Source: an uncultured Clostridium sp. (GTDB lineage: Bacteria; Bacillota; Clostridia; Lachnospirales; Lachnospiraceae). Taken from it: a stretch of 64,000 nucleotides of DNA. This document shows, piece by piece, positions 50,416 to 60,373 of this stretch. Each line of letters begins with the position of its first letter. The first letter of the stretch is position 1. Under the pieces are notes generated by a model. It ran no database searches, was not told the origin of the DNA, and saw only the letters and a program-made list of their open reading frames with translations. Both the position numbers and the translations under genes were made by a program. The stretch is taken from positions 1-64,000 of the forward strand of contig CANPMS010000006.1 of assembly GCA_947575275.1 (NCBI GenBank), given 5' to 3'.

Positions 50416-53400
50416 TCTCTTTATCCTTATGGAACTGCACAATTCCAAGCTGCATAAAATCTGGTTTCACCCTCAAAACAGGAAGAATCACTTCACACTC
50501 ATTTCCAATAGATTCCGTCTTGTCCGGAGCGCAAAATACAACCTGCAGATTCTGATTTTTCAAAAACTCCAGCATACGTTTTACATTGGCCGGATCCATT
50601 TTCGCAAATGGTTCATCAATAAACATCAATCTGGTACTGTTTACTTTTTGATTGTAAATCATAAGAAGCGCCGATGATAAAATCAAAAGGTACGGAATCT
50701 GCACTTCCGCGCCGGAGTTATATCCTGTCTGCTTAGACAACCTGGCATTTTTCAGCGTCTCGTTCGTAAGAAGGATCTCATAGGTCATATAGTTCCGGTA
50801 ATCTGCAAACCGTTCAATCGCATCCTGATTGTTCTTCAAAATCATTCGGTTAATAATTCCTTTAATATCCCGTTCCAAATGTTCTGCCTCTTCCTGAGAA
50901 TAAGAACTGAACATGCCCAGGATCAGCTGTCCGTCTCCACCGCCAAACTGTTCTTTCTCATCCAAATATCTGGCATAATCGATAATTCTGGCATAATCCG
51001 ACGCATCTTTATTGTAATGAACATCGAACTGATAGCGTGTCGTGAATTTCAGTTTTGCCAACTCCGCATTGATCAGTTTCAGATCCTCGATTGACTTATT
51101 ACAGGAACGGAAAATTGTCAACACAAATTCATTTTTAAAAATATCCTCGTACCGTCTGGTCTGATCCTCCAGCCTTTGTTTGATTTCCTGAAGATCATCC
51201 ATCCATATTTTGGACTTTCTCTGCTCATATGCTGTACGATACTCCAAACCAGACGGCAATCTGCTTTCTTCCGACCTCTTTCCATTATATTCACCGGAAA
51301 GAATTAAAATTTCTTTGGAATGCCGGTCTATCTCACTGCGAATTCGCCTTCTGGTATCTGGGACGATCAGACCACCCTGTCCGGTTTTCCCATTTTCAAG
51401 ATATCGGTCATAATCCCTGGTTGCTTTTTGAACAGCCGCGTATTCCATCAGTTGATATTCATGGAATTTTATCTCTTCTTGTTTTAACTCCCTTTCCGTT
51501 TCCTCAATCTGATCTGCACATTTACTGATCACACTTTGGCAGCGGTTCTGAAGCTCACGGGCTTTATTTTGGGATTCCCGCAACTGGCTCAAAGACTGCT
51601 CCAGCCTTTCCCGGTAATCATTTAACGTCACAAATTCCTGATCATGCGCCTGGGCTTCCCGCAGTTTTTCTAACAATTTTTCCGATTCACGAATCTGCTT
51701 TAATATCTCCTGATACTGCTCATTAACATCATATACATACTCGCCAAACTCTTCTCGTCCAGCCGCCAACTGACCTTTCTGCTTGGTCAGCCGCTTTTCA
51801 TTCTCTGTAAGTTCCTGTTTCTCTGATTGTAATTTCTCATACTCCCGTTCTGCACGAATACGATTAAGTTCCAGAGTCTCCTGCCCCAACGCATAAAAAT
51901 GAATTCTCTCAAAGCGCAGGAAATACCCGTCCATTCCCACAGACACTCTGCCTTCTTTGGAAATGGCATTTTCATAAAACTTTACCTCATCCAGGGCTGC
52001 CGCCCTCATTCTCCCCAGCTGATACTCAAAATATTTTTTCGCCACTTCATTGCGAATTTCCAGAAACTGAATGACCGACTCCGATTCTGCCTCGACCTTC
52101 TTTTTCATAAGGAGCTTTGTATTAAATAAATGCGCGTACCGATAAGCAGAACAGTTTAAAATCTCATCTGCTACATCATAATACTTTGGTTCTACCAATA
52201 TGCTAAATCGGCGATTCCCCAGAAATGCTTCTATGGCATCTCTCCATGCCTCATCTTTCAGACCGATTACATATTCACATGCAAATTTTGCTTCAGACGA
52301 TATTCCTCTTTTCGCAAACTCCCTGTTTATTTCCCTCTTTAAATTCACACTTTCCGGTATCTGCCGGAAATCATTCCGGTTCTTTTTACAATCCTCCAGA
52401 ATTTGCAGCTGCTCCAGCATCCGATTATCAATTCCTTTGAGTCGGTCTGCCAGACGCGCTGCCTCTGCGACCAATCGGTCATGGGCACTCTCCAGAAGCC
52501 GCTTAAACTCTGTGACAGCAGAACGCTTTTCCGCAAAAGAATACTGTGTGCCCTCCAGAGAAGCCAAAATCTCCCGTTTCCCAATCTCACAGCCAATTTC
52601 TGTCAGCCCATACATCAGCTCGCTGACCTGCCGCTGAAAAACTTCCAGACGTTTCCTTTCTTCCCCCAGCCTGCTCTTTTCTTTTTCCAGACTCCTTAAA
52701 TTCTCTTCCTCTATCTGAATGGGCTTCATACAATCCATTTGTCTAAGGCTAAGAAGAACCTCCTGAAGCTTCAGATTCTGCTCCCTCTCCTGCTCCGAAA
52801 ATTCAATAATTTGGGCCTCCGCCCTTTTTTGCTCCGTGGCAGCCAGCTCCCTCTCTTTTGTCCATGAATCAATGGCTGTTCTCTTTTCCCCGATACTCTT
52901 ATAAACGATTTTAATATCGTCGATTAAAAGACGCATCTTCTCCGTCTCATACCCATCATATTCTCGAAGAATCCCTTCCAGTTCTTCAATCTCTTTTTGA
53001 ATACCGTCAAAGGTTCCGTTCAAGCGGTCAATATTTTCCTTGGCATCAATCAGCTTTGAAAAGTCCACTGGCTTATTTTCCAGAACGCTCTCTCTGATAA
53101 ACTGATCGATCTTTGCATCTGGATTGTATGTCATAATGCCGCGCAGCTTCCTTAAATAGGTTCTCGTCTGCTCCATGTTCAGCTTCAAACCCGTCATCTG
53201 CATGAACTTTACAATTCCCTGCTCTCGATTTAAAAGCGTAACTCCATACTTTTTCTGAAACAGGCTGCTATCATAAGGCTTTTTTCCACCCTGGTCCACA
53301 TACAGATGCTCCACCTGACCCATTTCCGTCCGATCCATCACATAGCGGTATGGCACCACATTATTGGAAGCATTGGTTTCCAGAATCGTTCCCAAAAGAA

Positions 53401-53719
53401 AACTCTTCCGGTTATCTGCATCGTAATATTCCAGCACGATATGACTGTAAACATTAGGAATCTTATCTGCCGGACGCATATATGTTTTTGCCGTAGCATC
53501 CATAAGACCTCTGGTATAGGAAGGCAAGGTGCGGGTACTCTTATTCTCTGTTGATTTATTAAATACGGTATCTCCATATGCTGCATATTTAATTGCATCC
53601 AAAATGACCGATTTCCCATTGCCGTTTCTTCCGGCAATCAATGTAAATAAGCCAATCGGCATAGTGGTATTTCCAAACCCATACCAGTTAATTAAACGAA
53701 CCTTTTTCAGGTAAATCAC
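50405..53719 (-). CDS. jetC: Wadjet SMC-like ATPase JetC
   Basis: The DNA-extruding, condensin-like motor of Wadjet. The 1104-residue protein has an N-terminal Walker A GRNGNGKSVIL (30-40) in an AAA_29-like fold. Long heptad-rich coiled coils follow (~270-420 and ~640-830), with a central hinge-like region between them. The C-terminal Walker B is LMFIDEPFAKMDP (~1033). The start is GTG at 53719, with GAGGAGG upstream, overlapping the jetB stop by 4 bp. Together with JetA and JetB it should form the complex that detects small circular DNA. Confidence 0.88.
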   Translation of the reverse strand: MIYLKKVRLINWYGFGNTTMPIGLFTLIAGRNGNGKSVILDAIKYAAYGDTVFNKSTENKSTRTLPSYTRGLMDATAKTYMRPADKIPNVYSHIVLEYYDADNRKSFLLGTILETNASNNVVPYRYVMDRTEMGQVEHLYVDQGGKKPYDSSLFQKKYGVTLLNREQGIVKFMQMTGLKLNMEQTRTYLRKLRGIMTYNPDAKIDQFIRESVLENKPVDFSKLIDAKENIDRLNGTFDGIQKEIEELEGILREYDGYETEKMRLLIDDIKIVYKSIGEKRTAIDSWTKERELAATEQKRAEAQIIEFSEQEREQNLKLQEVLLSLRQMDCMKPIQIEEENLRSLEKEKSRLGEERKRLEVFQRQVSELMYGLTEIGCEIGKREILASLEGTQYSFAEKRSAVTEFKRLLESAHDRLVAEAARLADRLKGIDNRMLEQLQILEDCKKNRNDFRQIPESVNLKREINREFAKRGISSEAKFACEYVIGLKDEAWRDAIEAFLGNRRFSILVEPKYYDVADEILNCSAYRYAHLFNTKLLMKKKVEAESESVIQFLEIRNEVAKKYFEYQLGRMRAAALDEVKFYENAISKEGRVSVGMDGYFLRFERIHFYALGQETLELNRIRAEREYEKLQSEKQELTENEKRLTKQKGQLAAGREEFGEYVYDVNEQYQEILKQIRESEKLLEKLREAQAHDQEFVTLNDYRERLEQSLSQLRESQNKARELQNRCQSVISKCADQIEETERELKQEEIKFHEYQLMEYAAVQKATRDYDRYLENGKTGQGGLIVPDTRRRIRSEIDRHSKEILILSGEYNGKRSEESRLPSGLEYRTAYEQRKSKIWMDDLQEIKQRLEDQTRRYEDIFKNEFVLTIFRSCNKSIEDLKLINAELAKLKFTTRYQFDVHYNKDASDYARIIDYARYLDEKEQFGGGDGQLILGMFSSYSQEEAEHLERDIKGIINRMILKNNQDAIERFADYRNYMTYEILLTNETLKNARLSKQTGYNSGAEVQIPYLLILSSALLMIYNQKVNSTRLMFIDEPFAKMDPANVKRMLEFLKNQNLQVVFCAPDKTESIGNECEVILPVLRVKPDFMQLGIVQFHKDKENGL

Positions 53720-54348
53720 TCGTTTTCCTCCTCAAATTCAGTGCCGATCTCTTCTTCATCCTGTGACGAAGTTTTCATATATTCCTCTGCCACAGTCCGA
53801 AGCTGTGGAATATCCCATCCAAACTGCAGTGAGGGATATAGTTGTATTTTTGCTTCCTCCCCTGCCTCATTCTCATTAAAATCAATCAGGCTATATTTCT
53901 TAAACAACTTAAATGCTGCTTTAAGATCTGTGCTGACAGGATAGACACCATAGGATTTTATCTTGTCGATCAGATCACCTTTTGTCACAAAGTTGCCTTC
54001 CTCATATCCCAGATTTTCCAGATACACCTCCCATAAGACCAGAAGCAGATGGTACTGAAGGGTATTAAACGTAATCACATTTGCACGTTTTAATCCCACA
54101 GTTTCTTCATCTTCCTCACTGGAAATCAGCATCGCCACTCCGCTTTTTTCATTCACCAAAATATCAAATCCGATAAATTTCAAATACTCAGAAATTTCAT
54201 ACCGGTTCGATTCCCTCGCCACAAAACGATACAGCTTTTCGTCTTTTTCTTCAAGCAAAAATGTGGATTCTAACAGCTTTCGGATACTTCTTTTAAATAA
54301 AATACCCTCTTCCTCTTTCCATGTAATCTGCAGGCTTCTGTCACTCAT
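53716..54348 (-). CDS. jetB: Wadjet kleisin-associated subunit JetB
   Basis: A 210-residue protein rich in helices and acidic residues, between jetA and jetC with a 1-bp gap and a 4-bp overlap. Position, size and the winged-helix-like central part (LLLVLWEVYLENLGYEEG) match JetB (KITE/MukE-like). The group is probably type II (DUF6063-like), but this is from memory of the family. The acidic tail ends EEENE. Confidence 0.8.
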   Translation of the reverse strand: MSDRSLQITWKEEEGILFKRSIRKLLESTFLLEEKDEKLYRFVARESNRYEISEYLKFIGFDILVNEKSGVAMLISSEEDEETVGLKRANVITFNTLQYHLLLVLWEVYLENLGYEEGNFVTKGDLIDKIKSYGVYPVSTDLKAAFKLFKKYSLIDFNENEAGEEAKIQLYPSLQFGWDIPQLRTVAEEYMKTSSQDEEEIGTEFEEENE

Positions 54349-54349
54349 A

Positions 54350-55762
54350 TCACACTTTTCTCCTTATGGTCAGATTGCTGATTGCAGCGATTTCTGTTTC
54401 AATCATTCCCTCTCCGAATTCTACCTCATAAGGGAATTCCTCCGTTCCAGCATACATAACGCCTGCCGCAACCATCATAGCAGCCTCTCTATTTTCAATT
54501 TTCATATCCGCAACTGACTTTTTTCCCAACGGAAAGCTCATGTTTTGAAAATAATTTTTAACATTTTCCGGACTGTAATGATCCGGTGTCTGTTCCAAAA
54601 GTTCTTCTGTCAACCTGCGCGTTTCCTCCTCTGAAAGTTCCGTCTCTGTAATCGCCGCATTGGATAAATTGGGATTTGCTTTTTTTCTGCGCGCAAAAGA
54701 TTTTCTGCCTACAAAACCGATACTTTGTACCCGGAAGTTTTCCGCTAACACCTGCAAGGCTAAGCTGCGGTTCTCCTCGTCCAATTCCTTTAACTGCATC
54801 AACAGCTGATTCAAAAAATGTTGTAAATTCGTATTGTTACTGAGCACCATCATCATTCGAGTGGAATACAAATGATAGTATGTATTAATCTTCCGATCGA
54901 TGTAAGTCATTTCTTTTTCATAGCCGGCATTGATAAAACTGTCAAGCTCCCCAAACTGCCGGTCTACCGTTGTCTGCGCTTCCAACGGTAAAATCTGTTT
55001 CATATTCTGAAATTCCTCAATCATCCGATCGTAAATCTCCGAACGCCGGATTTTGACCAGCATCCGGTCAATTCCAGCAATATATCCTGGTATTAATCCA
55101 CTTCGTTTAATAAAGAAATAATCGTTAAAAAATTTTTCCAGAATCTCATCGCGAATCAAAAATTGTCCAAAACTATTGGCATCGGACATTTTCATCACAG
55201 CACGCATGATCTGCCGAATGCTATCCTTCAGAGTAAATAATTCATTTTTCAAGTCACTTTCATTCTCAAGAAGCGGTATCATAATATTGGTATAAGGACG
55301 GATTGCACGCGCGCTGTCTTTCTCAAGGGCTGATTTCAAAATTTCATAGATGGCAAAGATGTGATTCGTGATTGCTCCATTCATATCACTGCCAAACAAT
55401 CGATTCAGCGCTTCAATCAGTTTGCGGCAAGAAGAAGAAATAGACGCAATATTATCTCCGCTCCGCCCGATTTCTTTGGGTGTAATCCAGCCACACAGAC
55501 GAAAATAGCGCAGAATCGCCGTCGCGTTATCCTGCGCACTTCTAAAACTGCTGATTTCTTCTCCGATATTCTCTGTTTCAATGGCATACCTGCAGTTTTG
55601 CAAATACAAAATCAAACACTGGCGGGCGTCCTGTTCATATAAAACTGGTATCTCCTTTGCTTTATCAATTAGCTGATTGATACATTCCAGATAGATTTCT
55701 CTGTTTCTGCAACAAAATGGATTGAAAAACCGGTCATTGTCAATCGTTTGGAAAATAGACAT
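54350..55762 (-). CDS. jetA: Wadjet kleisin-like subunit JetA
   Basis: A 470-residue, largely helical protein beginning MSIFQTIDNDRFFNPFCC, first in the jetABCD order. Length, position and content fit the JetA protein of type II Wadjet (DUF5716 family), the MukF/kleisin-like part of the complex. AGAGGG lies 7 nt before the ATG. The C-terminal region (SIGFVGRKSFARRKKANP, then an acidic helix) may contact the ATPase. Confidence 0.83.
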   Translation of the reverse strand: MSIFQTIDNDRFFNPFCCRNREIYLECINQLIDKAKEIPVLYEQDARQCLILYLQNCRYAIETENIGEEISSFRSAQDNATAILRYFRLCGWITPKEIGRSGDNIASISSSCRKLIEALNRLFGSDMNGAITNHIFAIYEILKSALEKDSARAIRPYTNIMIPLLENESDLKNELFTLKDSIRQIMRAVMKMSDANSFGQFLIRDEILEKFFNDYFFIKRSGLIPGYIAGIDRMLVKIRRSEIYDRMIEEFQNMKQILPLEAQTTVDRQFGELDSFINAGYEKEMTYIDRKINTYYHLYSTRMMMVLSNNTNLQHFLNQLLMQLKELDEENRSLALQVLAENFRVQSIGFVGRKSFARRKKANPNLSNAAITETELSEEETRRLTEELLEQTPDHYSPENVKNYFQNMSFPLGKKSVADMKIENREAAMMVAAGVMYAGTEEFPYEVEFGEGMIETEIAAISNLTIRRKV

Positions 55763-56075
55763 CGCATTTCCCTCTCATATATATGTAAACTATTAAATTG
55801 AGCGTGTGAATCAGAGCCTTTTATAATTTCTCTGCTATGGCTACTATAACACAAGATATGAGGTATCGTCTATCCCTATTTGATGATGCAGGGTGGGGTC
55901 ATTTTAAATTCCACTCTCATATCATGCCGTGGAGTTTACTCTTTCACATATCCATAAAATTGAGAGCTTTACATTTTTATAATGGAGAACAACCCCCATT
56001 CCTAAATCAATGCGTTTTGCCCATCTCTAAATGTGCAAAATGATTACTATACTTACTTCCATTTGTATAAAAATC
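55763..56075. other. 313-bp gap upstream of jetA, no gene found
   Basis: AT-rich sequence expected to hold the jet promoter. On the minus strand -10-like TATAAA and TATAGT hexamers occur, without a convincing -35. A 68-codon plus-strand frame lacks a ribosome binding site and is not accepted. No repeats were seen. Confidence 0.5.
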
Positions 56076-56816
56076 TTAATCTCCTGAATTAAATTCAACT
56101 AGCTTTTCCCAATCGATAGCCCCATCTTCTTTACAAAAACTATTTGAAAACTCTCTGATTAATCTGTTTGCCGCCTTATTATAGCTTTCCTTATAAGAAG
56201 CAGCATATTGTTCTGGCATGGTTCCCATAAAAGTAATTATCTTGATATAGAATTCTTCATCACCAGTAAGTCCTGCCCAAAACTGTTTCCCAGCCAATTC
56301 CTGATACATCTTAGGTTTGCCTCTGCCGCTGTCTTTTTTCTTACCATAGCAGTACCCAATATAAGCCTCATATCTTGCCTTTGCCTGTTGTGCAAGTTTG
56401 GCTGCAGCCATAAAATTTTGTTCTTGACGCTTCTTACTATCAGCATTAAATACAGATGGACCACTCTTCACAGCAACTGCATAAATCGTATTGTTATCAT
56501 CATCTTGTATCATTAAATCAATTCCCTCTGCCAGAGCTTTGTTTCCGCCGCTTACAGCGATAGCAATTGGTTCAAAAAAACAATTACCAAAAATGGTTTC
56601 TTCACTGGATGTCACAAACGCACTTAAAACGGACTCCACTATCTCTGAAGCACTCTCCATTGCTTTGGCACGGTATAAATACGGATTTTTTCTCTTGATT
56701 ACCTTCTTGATATCAAGCGAATCAATTTTTTCAATTAATGTTCCATAAAATGTTTCCAGGGCTTTTGCTATTGCCTGTACTACTGCTTCTTCATCATAAG
56801 AATTATTAATGGTCAC
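56076..56816 (-). CDS. PmeII-like type II restriction endonuclease
   Basis: A 246-residue protein with an alpha/beta nuclease-like core: GIDLMIQDDDNN, then YAVAVKSGPSVFN. The KSGP segment is typical of the PmeII family. The usual acidic residue before the catalytic lysine (ExK) appears as Ala (AVK), so the catalytic set is atypical or the acid is elsewhere. The start is GTG at 56816, with AGGAGG 8 nt upstream, inside the last codons of the C5-methyltransferase gene (11-bp overlap). This coupling supports a restriction-modification pair. Confidence 0.7.
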   Translation of the reverse strand: MTINNSYDEEAVVQAIAKALETFYGTLIEKIDSLDIKKVIKRKNPYLYRAKAMESASEIVESVLSAFVTSSEETIFGNCFFEPIAIAVSGGNKALAEGIDLMIQDDDNNTIYAVAVKSGPSVFNADSKKRQEQNFMAAAKLAQQAKARYEAYIGYCYGKKKDSGRGKPKMYQELAGKQFWAGLTGDEEFYIKIITFMGTMPEQYAASYKESYNKAANRLIREFSNSFCKEDGAIDWEKLVEFNSGD

Positions 56817-58011
56817 ATGAACTTCCTCCTAATTCTATTGCATTTTTTATCCTATTGTGCACGCTGGTTCCTCTGAATCGTTTTGTTTCTATGGTCGATG
56901 TCTTATTCGCTGTAGAAATAATTGCTCTGCCAATAGCCTCAGCTAATCCAACTGGAACAGCATTTCCAATTTGCCTGTATTGTGCTGATATAGTTCCTGT
57001 AAACCTCCAATCATCCGGAAATTGCTGGATTCTTGCATACTCTTTTATACTCAATGGTCTGTCCTTCTTTGGATGGCAGAGCATTGTAGCCTTTTGTGCC
57101 GGCGATGTAGTAATTGTAGGTGAAGGCTGCTCATACGACAGTCTTCTATAAAATCCAACTTTCCCTCCACCAGACTCATAAGCACCTCCCATAGCAACCG
57201 GAATAATTTCCTGAGGTAAATCCCTCCAATTTCCACCTTCTGGAACCATATGAAGATATTTTTTTCTATCACCACTTAATCGCGTATACTCCCCTGGATT
57301 ACTTTCCAAATCTTTTATAGCCTCCCCAACTGTTTTCCATCGATAATCTGAGTTTTGATGCATTTGAAAATGTGTCGGTATTGGCAGGAATATATCCTCA
57401 TTATCTCGGCTACCTATTAATACGAAGCGTTCACGGAACTGAGGCACTCCATAATTTACAGCGTCTAAAATACCATAAACTGTTTTATAGCCCAGCTTAC
57501 TAAATTCAGACAAAATAACATCTAAAACTGTTCCCAGTTTTTGTTCCGCATCATCCCTAACTCTTTCTTTCTTTGGAACATGCTTTAATGGTGCAGAGAC
57601 TATGCCTTTTACGTTTTCCATTATAAAAAATCTTGGACGTATATAATCTATCATTCTTATAAAGTCCATAAAAAGGCTTCCTCTCGGATCATTAATTCCA
57701 AGTCTTTTCCCCGCAGTAGAAAAAGGCTGACATGGCGGTCCTCCACAAATCATGAATGGTTCACCTACATGTAAGCCCGTCAATTCCAGAAGAGTCTCTG
57801 GTTTTATATCTCTAATGTCGCCTCCAAGAACATTATGTCCATTCACTTTCATCGTTTCTACACACGAAGGCTCAAAATCTTGTCCGATTACTACGTTAAG
57901 CCCAGCTTTTCCAAGACCGATATCCAGTCCCATTGCCCCTGAAAACAACGAGATCACATCCCGGTTGTTCTTATACTTCTCACGTGCTTCTTCTAAATTA
58001 AAGTTATTCAT
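56806..58011 (-). CDS. DNA (cytosine-5) methyltransferase
   Basis: A 401-residue C5-methyltransferase with the ordered motifs. Motif I is ISLFSGAMGLDIG, and motif IV is GGPPCQPFS with the catalytic Cys. MENVKGI and QFRERFVLIG follow, then a target-recognition region and the closing QYRQIGNAVPV. It protects host DNA against the overlapping downstream endonuclease. The ATG at 58011 has only a weak ribosome binding site. A short XRE-type ORF lies 19 bp upstream. Confidence 0.93.
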   Translation of the reverse strand: MNNFNLEEAREKYKNNRDVISLFSGAMGLDIGLGKAGLNVVIGQDFEPSCVETMKVNGHNVLGGDIRDIKPETLLELTGLHVGEPFMICGGPPCQPFSTAGKRLGINDPRGSLFMDFIRMIDYIRPRFFIMENVKGIVSAPLKHVPKKERVRDDAEQKLGTVLDVILSEFSKLGYKTVYGILDAVNYGVPQFRERFVLIGSRDNEDIFLPIPTHFQMHQNSDYRWKTVGEAIKDLESNPGEYTRLSGDRKKYLHMVPEGGNWRDLPQEIIPVAMGGAYESGGGKVGFYRRLSYEQPSPTITTSPAQKATMLCHPKKDRPLSIKEYARIQQFPDDWRFTGTISAQYRQIGNAVPVGLAEAIGRAIISTANKTSTIETKRFRGTSVHNRIKNAIELGGSSCDH

Positions 58012-58030
58012 CAAACAGACTCTCTATCAT

Positions 58031-58144
58031 TTAATATAAATTTTCGTTCAAATTTTGTGGCGGCATTCCCATTCTACGTGCCAATTCTGAAACACTTATA
58101 TTCGTTCTCACACATAATACTTTTATTTGTTCTGATATAGTCAT
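58031..58144 (-). CDS. Short XRE-type helix-turn-helix ORF (37 aa), truncated
   Basis: AAGAGGT precedes an ATG that encodes 37 residues (MTISEQIKVLCVRTNISVSE and on) ending TAA. It matches the first helices of an XRE/Cro domain (LARRMGMPPQNLNE) but stops before the fold is complete. It sits between a strong promoter and the C5-methyltransferase, where restriction-modification controller genes are found. It could be a broken controller or a leader peptide. Confidence 0.5.
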   Translation of the reverse strand: MTISEQIKVLCVRTNISVSELARRMGMPPQNLNENLY

Positions 58145-58181
58145 AAGGGTACCTCTTTAAAAATCCAACATTTACATTGCA

Positions 58182-58210
58182 ATTGTAAAATATAGCATTT
58201 AAATAGTCAA
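58182..58210 (-). promoter_or_regulatory. Promoter of the C5 restriction-modification operon
   Basis: -35 TTGACT (58205-58210), 17-nt spacer, -10 TACAAT (58182-58187), about 40 nt before the short XRE ORF. Confidence 0.7.
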
Positions 58211-58289
58211 TACAATTACAGATATATGGCACTTAATGGATGTTTATTGTTTTTTGAAAATAGCAGGCTAATGGACAAATTACGATTCA

Positions 58290-58520
58290 TCCATCAGCTT
58301 TCCACAATTATTATTTCATTTTTCTTTCATCTGCCACTTCTCATGCTTCTTAATACTCCGCACCGCCCACAACCATCACATCATGTCCACTCAGCATAAT
58401 AATGTTAAAATGCCGGAAACTGATTGCTTCCCATTTCCGACAAACCATGCCGTCAATGCCTGTTCTAAAACATTCATTAAAAGAACTGCTAACACTTATC
58501 GCATTAACAGTTCTTCTGTA
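58290..58520 (-). pseudogene. Possible degraded gene fragment
   Basis: The minus strand holds two overlapping frames with protein-like composition. One ends IMLSGHDVMVVGGAEY at a TAA near 58360; another reads NVLEQALTAWFVGNG. Neither has a start signal or a family I recognise. It may be a frameshifted remnant at the edge of the defence island. Confidence 0.2.
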
Positions 58521-58523
58521 AGT

Positions 58524-60011
58524 TCAGTTGCTCAAAAGACACACAGTTTCCACATGCCCACTCATCGGAAACATATCGCACCCTCTCACCTTCCTCACCT
58601 CATATCCCCTCTCACCTAAATACTTCAGATCTCTCGCCAGAGTAGCAGAATCACAGCTCACATACACCACCCGCTTCGGCGCCATCTTTACAATCGTTTC
58701 CAGGCATTTTTCATCACAGCCTTTTCGGGGTGGATCCACCACAATTACATCCGCATAAACCTGATTCTTCTCATACTGCTCGGGCAATACCTCCTCAGCC
58801 TTACCCACAAAAAATTCCACGTTCTCAATACCATTAAGCGCCCCGTTGGCACGGGCGTCATCAATAGCCTGAGGGACAATTTCCACGCCGTACACCCTTT
58901 TTGCCCGCTGTGCAAGAAATAAAGAGATCGTTCCAATGCCGCAATATAAATCCCAAACCGTCTCGTTTCCAGTCAGCCCGGCGTAATCCAGGGCGGTACG
59001 GTACAGCTTTTCAGTCTGCACCGGATTTACCTGATAAAAGGACAAAGGGGAAATCCGGTACTGCACATTACCAATCCAATCTATGATGTAACCAGGTCCG
59101 TACAAATTTACAATATCCTTTCCCATGATTACATTCGTTTTTTCCCGATTTATACTGCAAGAAATACTGGTTATATGCGGGAATGCAGCTCGTTCTGTCT
59201 GTACTCCATATTCTCTCTCTTCAAACAATGTTCGCAGCCGCTCCACCAGCACCTCTGCTCCTTTCAACTGCCTGGCTTCACCATTTATCACCATACAGAC
59301 CATCATTTCACCAGTCCGAAACCCCTTGCGAATAAGCACATGGCGGATTAACCCGCTATGACTCTCCTCATTGTAAGGACGAATTTTATACTCCTCCATA
59401 TATGCGCGGATACATTCAAGAATCAAACGGTTTTCCTCTACTCCGAGAAAGCAGTCCTCACTCTCAATAATCGCATGGGTACGCCCGGCGTAAAACCCTG
59501 TAATAATGCGTCCATCCTTACTCATTCCAAATGGAAACTGTGCCTTATTACGGTAACGCCATGGCTCGTCCATCCCTATAATCGGATAAACAAAAACTGC
59601 GCCGCCCTCTGTGCTTTCTTTGCACAAGCTGCCGCTGCTCCCCCTCAATTCCCCATTTTCGTCCACCATCACCAAATTTTCCAATCCACCAATTCGGCGC
59701 AGGTTATTACAGATTTTATTTTCCTTAAACTCCAGTTGCTGACGGTAATCCATCGCCTGGAACTGACAACCGCCGCACTGGCGCGCCACCAGGCAGCGGG
59801 GATCGGTACGGTAAGGAGACGGAGCAAGGACATGCAGCAGACGGGCAAAACCATAAGACTTTTTTGTCTTCATCACTTTTGCCTCTACCATATCTCCAAT
59901 TACTGCATCCTTGATAAACCAAATAAATCCATTGGTTTTTCCAATCCCTTCACCCGTATCACTCATATCCTCTATCTTCACTTGAAATACATCATTCTTT
60001 TTCCAATCCAT
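58524..60011 (-). CDS. rlmD: 23S rRNA (uracil-5-)-methyltransferase, RumA/RlmCD type
   Basis: SAM-dependent methylation of a uridine in 23S rRNA. The 495-residue protein has an N-terminal TRAM domain. Iron-sulfur cysteines appear in CLVARQCGGCQFQ, the SAM motif in VWDLYCGIGTISLFL, and the catalytic segments VVDPPRKGCD and VYVSCDSATLARDL. In Firmicutes one enzyme may modify two sites (RlmCD), and the exact site cannot be told. AAAGG precedes the ATG. Confidence 0.9.
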   Translation of the reverse strand: MDWKKNDVFQVKIEDMSDTGEGIGKTNGFIWFIKDAVIGDMVEAKVMKTKKSYGFARLLHVLAPSPYRTDPRCLVARQCGGCQFQAMDYRQQLEFKENKICNNLRRIGGLENLVMVDENGELRGSSGSLCKESTEGGAVFVYPIIGMDEPWRYRNKAQFPFGMSKDGRIITGFYAGRTHAIIESEDCFLGVEENRLILECIRAYMEEYKIRPYNEESHSGLIRHVLIRKGFRTGEMMVCMVINGEARQLKGAEVLVERLRTLFEEREYGVQTERAAFPHITSISCSINREKTNVIMGKDIVNLYGPGYIIDWIGNVQYRISPLSFYQVNPVQTEKLYRTALDYAGLTGNETVWDLYCGIGTISLFLAQRAKRVYGVEIVPQAIDDARANGALNGIENVEFFVGKAEEVLPEQYEKNQVYADVIVVDPPRKGCDEKCLETIVKMAPKRVVYVSCDSATLARDLKYLGERGYEVRKVRGCDMFPMSGHVETVCLLSN

Positions 60012-60294
60012 AAATTGCCTTTCTGTGGACTTTCACCTACCAAAATTCTTAACAAAACCTCAGAAAAAAGATATAATTTTTTCGATATTTTTCTGTTTTC
60101 TTTAGAAATCACTCAAACTTTAGACACATTTTTCCGATATGATAAAACCGTGCTACATAATAGAATCTGGCAGCACTAAGCGCGCAACCGTTGTCAGGTT
60201 CGACTAACAAAAATGTGTTTCACCCACATATTTCATTTTTCGTAGGTCATAACACTTTACATAAAATGTATTATACAACATACTCTTACCTTCT
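60012..60294 (-). other. Upstream region of the rRNA methyltransferase gene
   Basis: Contains a -10-like TATAAT near 60270 and, on the minus strand, ATGTG/CACAT followed by TTTTTG (about 60209-60230), which may be a weak terminator or attenuator. No ORF was found. Confidence 0.35.
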
Positions 60295-60350
60295 GAAAGA
60301 GGCTGATACAGCATTTGGATGACATTCCAGATTCTGTCTCAGCCTCTTTC
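60295..60350 (-). terminator. Strong inverted repeat after yhaM
   Basis: A 17-bp stem with one mismatch (GAAAGAGGCTGATACAG against CTGTCTCAGCCTCTTTC) and a 22-nt loop, 24 bp after the yhaM stop codon. Confidence 0.7.
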
Positions 60351-60373
60351 TTTTCACCATTATCAATGTCCGC

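Noticed and set aside
55837..56043. 68-codon plus-strand ORF upstream of jetA
   Set aside because: No ribosome binding site and no protein-like pattern; the interval is better explained as promoter region.
44634..60220. att site duplication of the tRNA-Val 3' end bounding the defence island
   Set aside because: The weak GGTTCGA match near 60197 is too short and lacks the flanking tRNA sequence.
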